Below are positions 48,597 to 50,715 of a stretch of DNA of 50,715 bases, piece by piece. A program made the position numbers and the translations under genes. Source of the DNA: Candidatus Coproplasma excrementipullorum (lineage in GTDB: Bacteria > Bacillota > Clostridia > Christensenellales > Borkfalkiaceae); assembly GCA_018714165.1 (NCBI GenBank), contig DVNU01000042.1, positions 1 through 50,715 of the forward strand. Direction: 5' to 3'. Below the pieces are notes generated by a model. It did no database searches, was not told the origin of the DNA, and saw only the letters and a list, made by a program, of their open reading frames with translations. The first letter of the stretch is position 1. Each line of letters starts with the position of its first letter.

Positions 48597-49844
48597 ATGA
48601 ACCCTTTTACCGAAAGATGCAGATCGCTTGAAAACAATTTTTTACCGCTGAAAAAGATGTATCCGAAGAGTTACAGCAAGGAGCACACCTCTCCCTACAC
48701 CAAAACGCGCGTGATACTCATGAACGGCACCGAGTTTGAATCGGCGTGGTTCATGCACCAATTTGCGCGGCACTGCGACATACCCGAAATAAAGCAGGCG
48801 CTGGCCGTGGTGCGCAGGCAGGAGCAACAGCAGCAGAAGCGCATAAGCTGCCTAAAGCCGCTGAACGAGAGCATACTCGAGACCACCGTGGGCTATGAAC
48901 AACTGGCGATAGACCTGACCGCCGCACTCGCCATTCACGAAAAGGACGAAAACAACATAAAGGCGCTCAACTTTGCGCTTTTGGAGGACTTTGACCACCT
49001 ATACCGCTACGCCAACCTTTTAAAGATGGACAAGGGCATCGACGCGGACATGCTGGTGGGGAAATTTACCGAGATAATGCCCGGGCGCCCCACCATTGCC
49101 GAACACCGTTACCCCGCCGACGAAGTAAAGCCGCATATCGACTGCAAGACGGCAGACCTGTACAGCAAGCTGGTGGTGAACACCATTACCGCCGCCGAAC
49201 AGCAGACCATGAACTATTACATGAACATTGCGCAGTGGTACAAGAACGATTTGGGCAGAAAGCTGTATGCCGAGATAGCCATGATCGAGGAGGCGCATGT
49301 CACGCAATATGAGAGCCTTAAAGACCCCAATGCGACGTGGCTGGAAATGTGGGTAATGCACGAATACACCGAGTGCTGGCTGTATTGGTCCATGCACGAG
49401 GACGAGAGCGACGAAAATATAAAGCGCATATGGCTGGAACACTTTAAAATGGAGGTTTCGCATTTAAAGGCGGCAGCGGCGCTTTTAAAGAAGTATGAAC
49501 AGAAATCTTACGAAGAGGTCGTGGGCAGCGGCGAGTTCCCCACGCTTTTGAAGCTGGGCTCCAACAAGGAATATATAAGAAAGGTGCTCAAGGAGACCAT
49601 AATGCTGACAATGAAGGACGAGGGATATTCCGAACTGAACAAGCTCCCCGACGACTACCGCTTTTTCACTTATCAGGAGAAATTTTTATCGGACGGGACA
49701 AAGACGCCCTCGCACCTTGTGATAGAAAAGGCGATAAAGACCTTTGGCAAGGACTACCGCTACCAGGACGGCGAGCACCCCGTGAAGAGCCTGAGAGACA
49801 GAGCGTGCGACAATGTTGACGTGGCGAGGATAAAGGGCAGTTAA
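48597..49844 (+). CDS. Ferritin-like (di-iron type) protein, unknown role
   Basis: Length 415 aa, highly helical. Glu/His pairs expected of a di-iron four-helix bundle are visible: YEQLAIDLTAALAIHE, ALLEDFDHLYRYANLL, IAMIEEAHVTQYESL, EYTECWLYWSMHE and EHFKMEVSHLKAAAALL. The pattern resembles ferritin-like proteins with a duplicated bundle. No leader peptide. GGAGG lies 7 bp before the ATG. It may handle iron or oxygen species; substrate unknown. Confidence 0.65.
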   Translation: MNPFTERCRSLENNFLPLKKMYPKSYSKEHTSPYTKTRVILMNGTEFESAWFMHQFARHCDIPEIKQALAVVRRQEQQQQKRISCLKPLNESILETTVGYEQLAIDLTAALAIHEKDENNIKALNFALLEDFDHLYRYANLLKMDKGIDADMLVGKFTEIMPGRPTIAEHRYPADEVKPHIDCKTADLYSKLVVNTITAAEQQTMNYYMNIAQWYKNDLGRKLYAEIAMIEEAHVTQYESLKDPNATWLEMWVMHEYTECWLYWSMHEDESDENIKRIWLEHFKMEVSHLKAAAALLKKYEQKSYEEVVGSGEFPTLLKLGSNKEYIRKVLKETIMLTMKDEGYSELNKLPDDYRFFTYQEKFLSDGTKTPSHLVIEKAIKTFGKDYRYQDGEHPVKSLRDRACDNVDVARIKGS

Positions 49845-49913
49845 AATATGGCCTTGAAGGCCGTTATTTGCGGCATATATACGGGGCAATTGAAGATTAA
49901 CGATATTTTTCAA

Positions 49914-49945
49914 AGCGGCGCGGGCAATTTATTGCCCGCGCCGCT
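49914..49945 (+). terminator. GC hairpin after ferritin-like gene
   Basis: AGCGGCGCGGGCAA-TTTA-TTGCCCGCGCCGCT, a perfect 14-bp stem, with no strong T-run. It lies 70 bp past the stop. Similar to the hairpin after merR. Confidence 0.6.
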
Positions 49946-50002
49946 CCCTGTAATTGACAAACCTGCGTTATGTATGATATAAATGATTTGAGAGGTGAAA
50001 TT

Positions 50003-50503
50003 ATGAACGTGACTTTGAGAAGATGGCGCACGGGCGACGCAGCGGCGCTTGCAAAAATTTTGGGCGAGGGCGATATACACAGGACTATAGCCGATTTACC
50101 GCAGCCATATACCGAAAAGACGGCCTTGGACTACATAGCGTTCTGCATTAATGCCGACGTGAATAATTTTTGGAGCTTTGCCATAGAGTGTGACGGCGAG
50201 CTTGCGGGGTGCATCTCTGCCGAGCGCGGGAAGAACGTCTACCGCCAAAGTGCGGAGATAGGTTATTACATAGCAAAACCGCTGTGGGGCAGGGGAATTG
50301 CCACAGCGGCGGTTAAAAATATAACTCAATTTATTTTTGAAAATACAGATATTATCCGCCTTTATTCCGCCGTATTTGCCGAAAATATCGCCTCTATAAA
50401 GGTGCTTGAAAAATGCGGATTTAATTTTGAGGGCACGCTTAAAAGCGCCGCAATTAAATGCGGAAAAATATGCGATTTAAAATTATATGCAAAAATAAAA
50501 TAA
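50003..50503 (+). CDS. GNAT N-acetyltransferase (RimJ/RimL-like)
   Basis: Length 166 aa. VTLRRWRTGDAAALAKIL, IGYYIAKPLWGRGIATAAVKNI (acetyl-CoA loop Q/RxxGxA region) and YSAVFAENIASIKVLEKCGFNFEGTLK match the RimJ/RimL group, which acetylates N-termini or small amines. AGAGGTG precedes the ATG at 50003; an upstream frame from 49970 lacks a site. Confidence 0.88.
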   Translation: MNVTLRRWRTGDAAALAKILGEGDIHRTIADLPQPYTEKTALDYIAFCINADVNNFWSFAIECDGELAGCISAERGKNVYRQSAEIGYYIAKPLWGRGIATAAVKNITQFIFENTDIIRLYSAVFAENIASIKVLEKCGFNFEGTLKSAAIKCGKICDLKLYAKIK

Positions 50504-50562
50504 TTTTAAATAAATAATTAATTAATATTTATTTTAATTTTATTTGAATTATTTTATATTTA

Positions 50563-50715
50563 TCACAGAACGCACTCCGCCATTAATTTAACGGCAAAGC
50601 GGAAGCCGAGTTTGAAATATATTTCAGACTCCTCGGCGTTTACGCCGTCTAAATTTTCGCATAATTTTTCAAAATCCGCAAGTTCGCTGCCGTGCAGTTT
50701 ATTTTTTAATTTTTC
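50563..50715 (-). CDS. C-terminal part of a DUF6809-like protein (cut by window edge)
   Basis: Fifty residues reading into the window from the right edge: LHGSELADFEKLCENLDGVN, EESEIYFKLGFRFAVKLMAE, then CVL and TGA (50563-50565). The IYFKLGFRFAVKLM pattern fits small Clostridia proteins of the DUF6809 type. The start is outside the window. The 59 bp to the GNAT gene is AT-rich and could hold a terminator for either gene. Confidence 0.65.
   Translation of the reverse strand, partial: EKLKNKLHGSELADFEKLCENLDGVNAEESEIYFKLGFRFAVKLMAECVL

Overview
The window is a complete prophage of about 42 kb (positions 105 to 42168) integrated at the 3' end of a tRNA-Leu(CAG) gene, followed by about 8.5 kb of host chromosome. 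AGGAGG-type ribosome binding sites, sigma-A type promoters, the phage gene families (DUF1492-like late regulator, LLH-type holin, XhlA-like protein, DUF6273 tail protein, PcfJ/PcfK) and a host lipoprotein with repeated CxxC modules all point to a gut-type Clostridia (Bacillota). No species can be named from the sequence.

Layout. The intact tRNA-Leu is at 47-129. A 27-bp direct repeat marks attL (105-131) and attR (42142-42168), and paired CARCCCAAWT repeats beside each attachment site are probable integrase arm sites. Integrase and a CI-like repressor read rightward (40177-41970). Everything else in the phage reads leftward. A Cro-like gene opens the early operon (40021 to 27673): tandem-OB SSB, HTH and coiled-coil proteins, a PcfK-PcfJ pair, an HUH rolling-circle type initiator, DUF3310, small Cys/coiled-coil proteins, an ASCH-like protein, a VRR-NUC nuclease, a ParB-methyltransferase fusion and a DUF1492/ArpU-like late regulator. 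A candidate late promoter with four 10-bp repeats follows (27586-27640). Next comes an autonomous cargo gene with its own promoter and terminator (26761-27540), then lambda-type packaging and head genes (25.9-18.1 kb), a contractile P2/Mu-like tail and baseplate (18.0-8.2 kb), fibres and a DUF6273 tail protein, and a holin cassette (2.5-1.4 kb). A hicAB toxin-antitoxin module with its own promoter/operator sits between the late terminator and attL. The virion would be a myovirus with a mosaic lambda-like head and P2-like tail.

Most notable points. (1) Two G9 tracts (coding strand) lie inside early genes. One puts the two halves of the ParB-DNA methyltransferase out of frame by one base, so 7 or 10 Gs, or a -1 slip, would restore the enzyme. 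(2) A small plus-strand RNA gene with a consensus promoter and 12-bp stem terminator lies antisense to the leader of the HUH initiator, like plasmid copy-control RNAs. (3) An unknown 223-aa protein has its own promoter and terminator just upstream of the packaging genes. (4) The 3' UTR of the late operon contains a fold resembling a tRNA acceptor/T-arm and ending in CCA. (5) A canonical A AAT TTT slippery site gives a gpG/gpGT-type tail chaperone pair, and a scaffold start is nested in the prohead protease. (6) No endolysin is recognisable.

Host flank. 42169-43004 holds further tRNA-Leu 3' fragments and hairpins but no gene. Then come a 1148-aa lipoprotein (minus), a repeat-rich 1.3-kb intergenic region, a MerR regulator with a consensus promoter, a ferritin-like protein, a GNAT acetyltransferase and a partial gene cut by the right edge.
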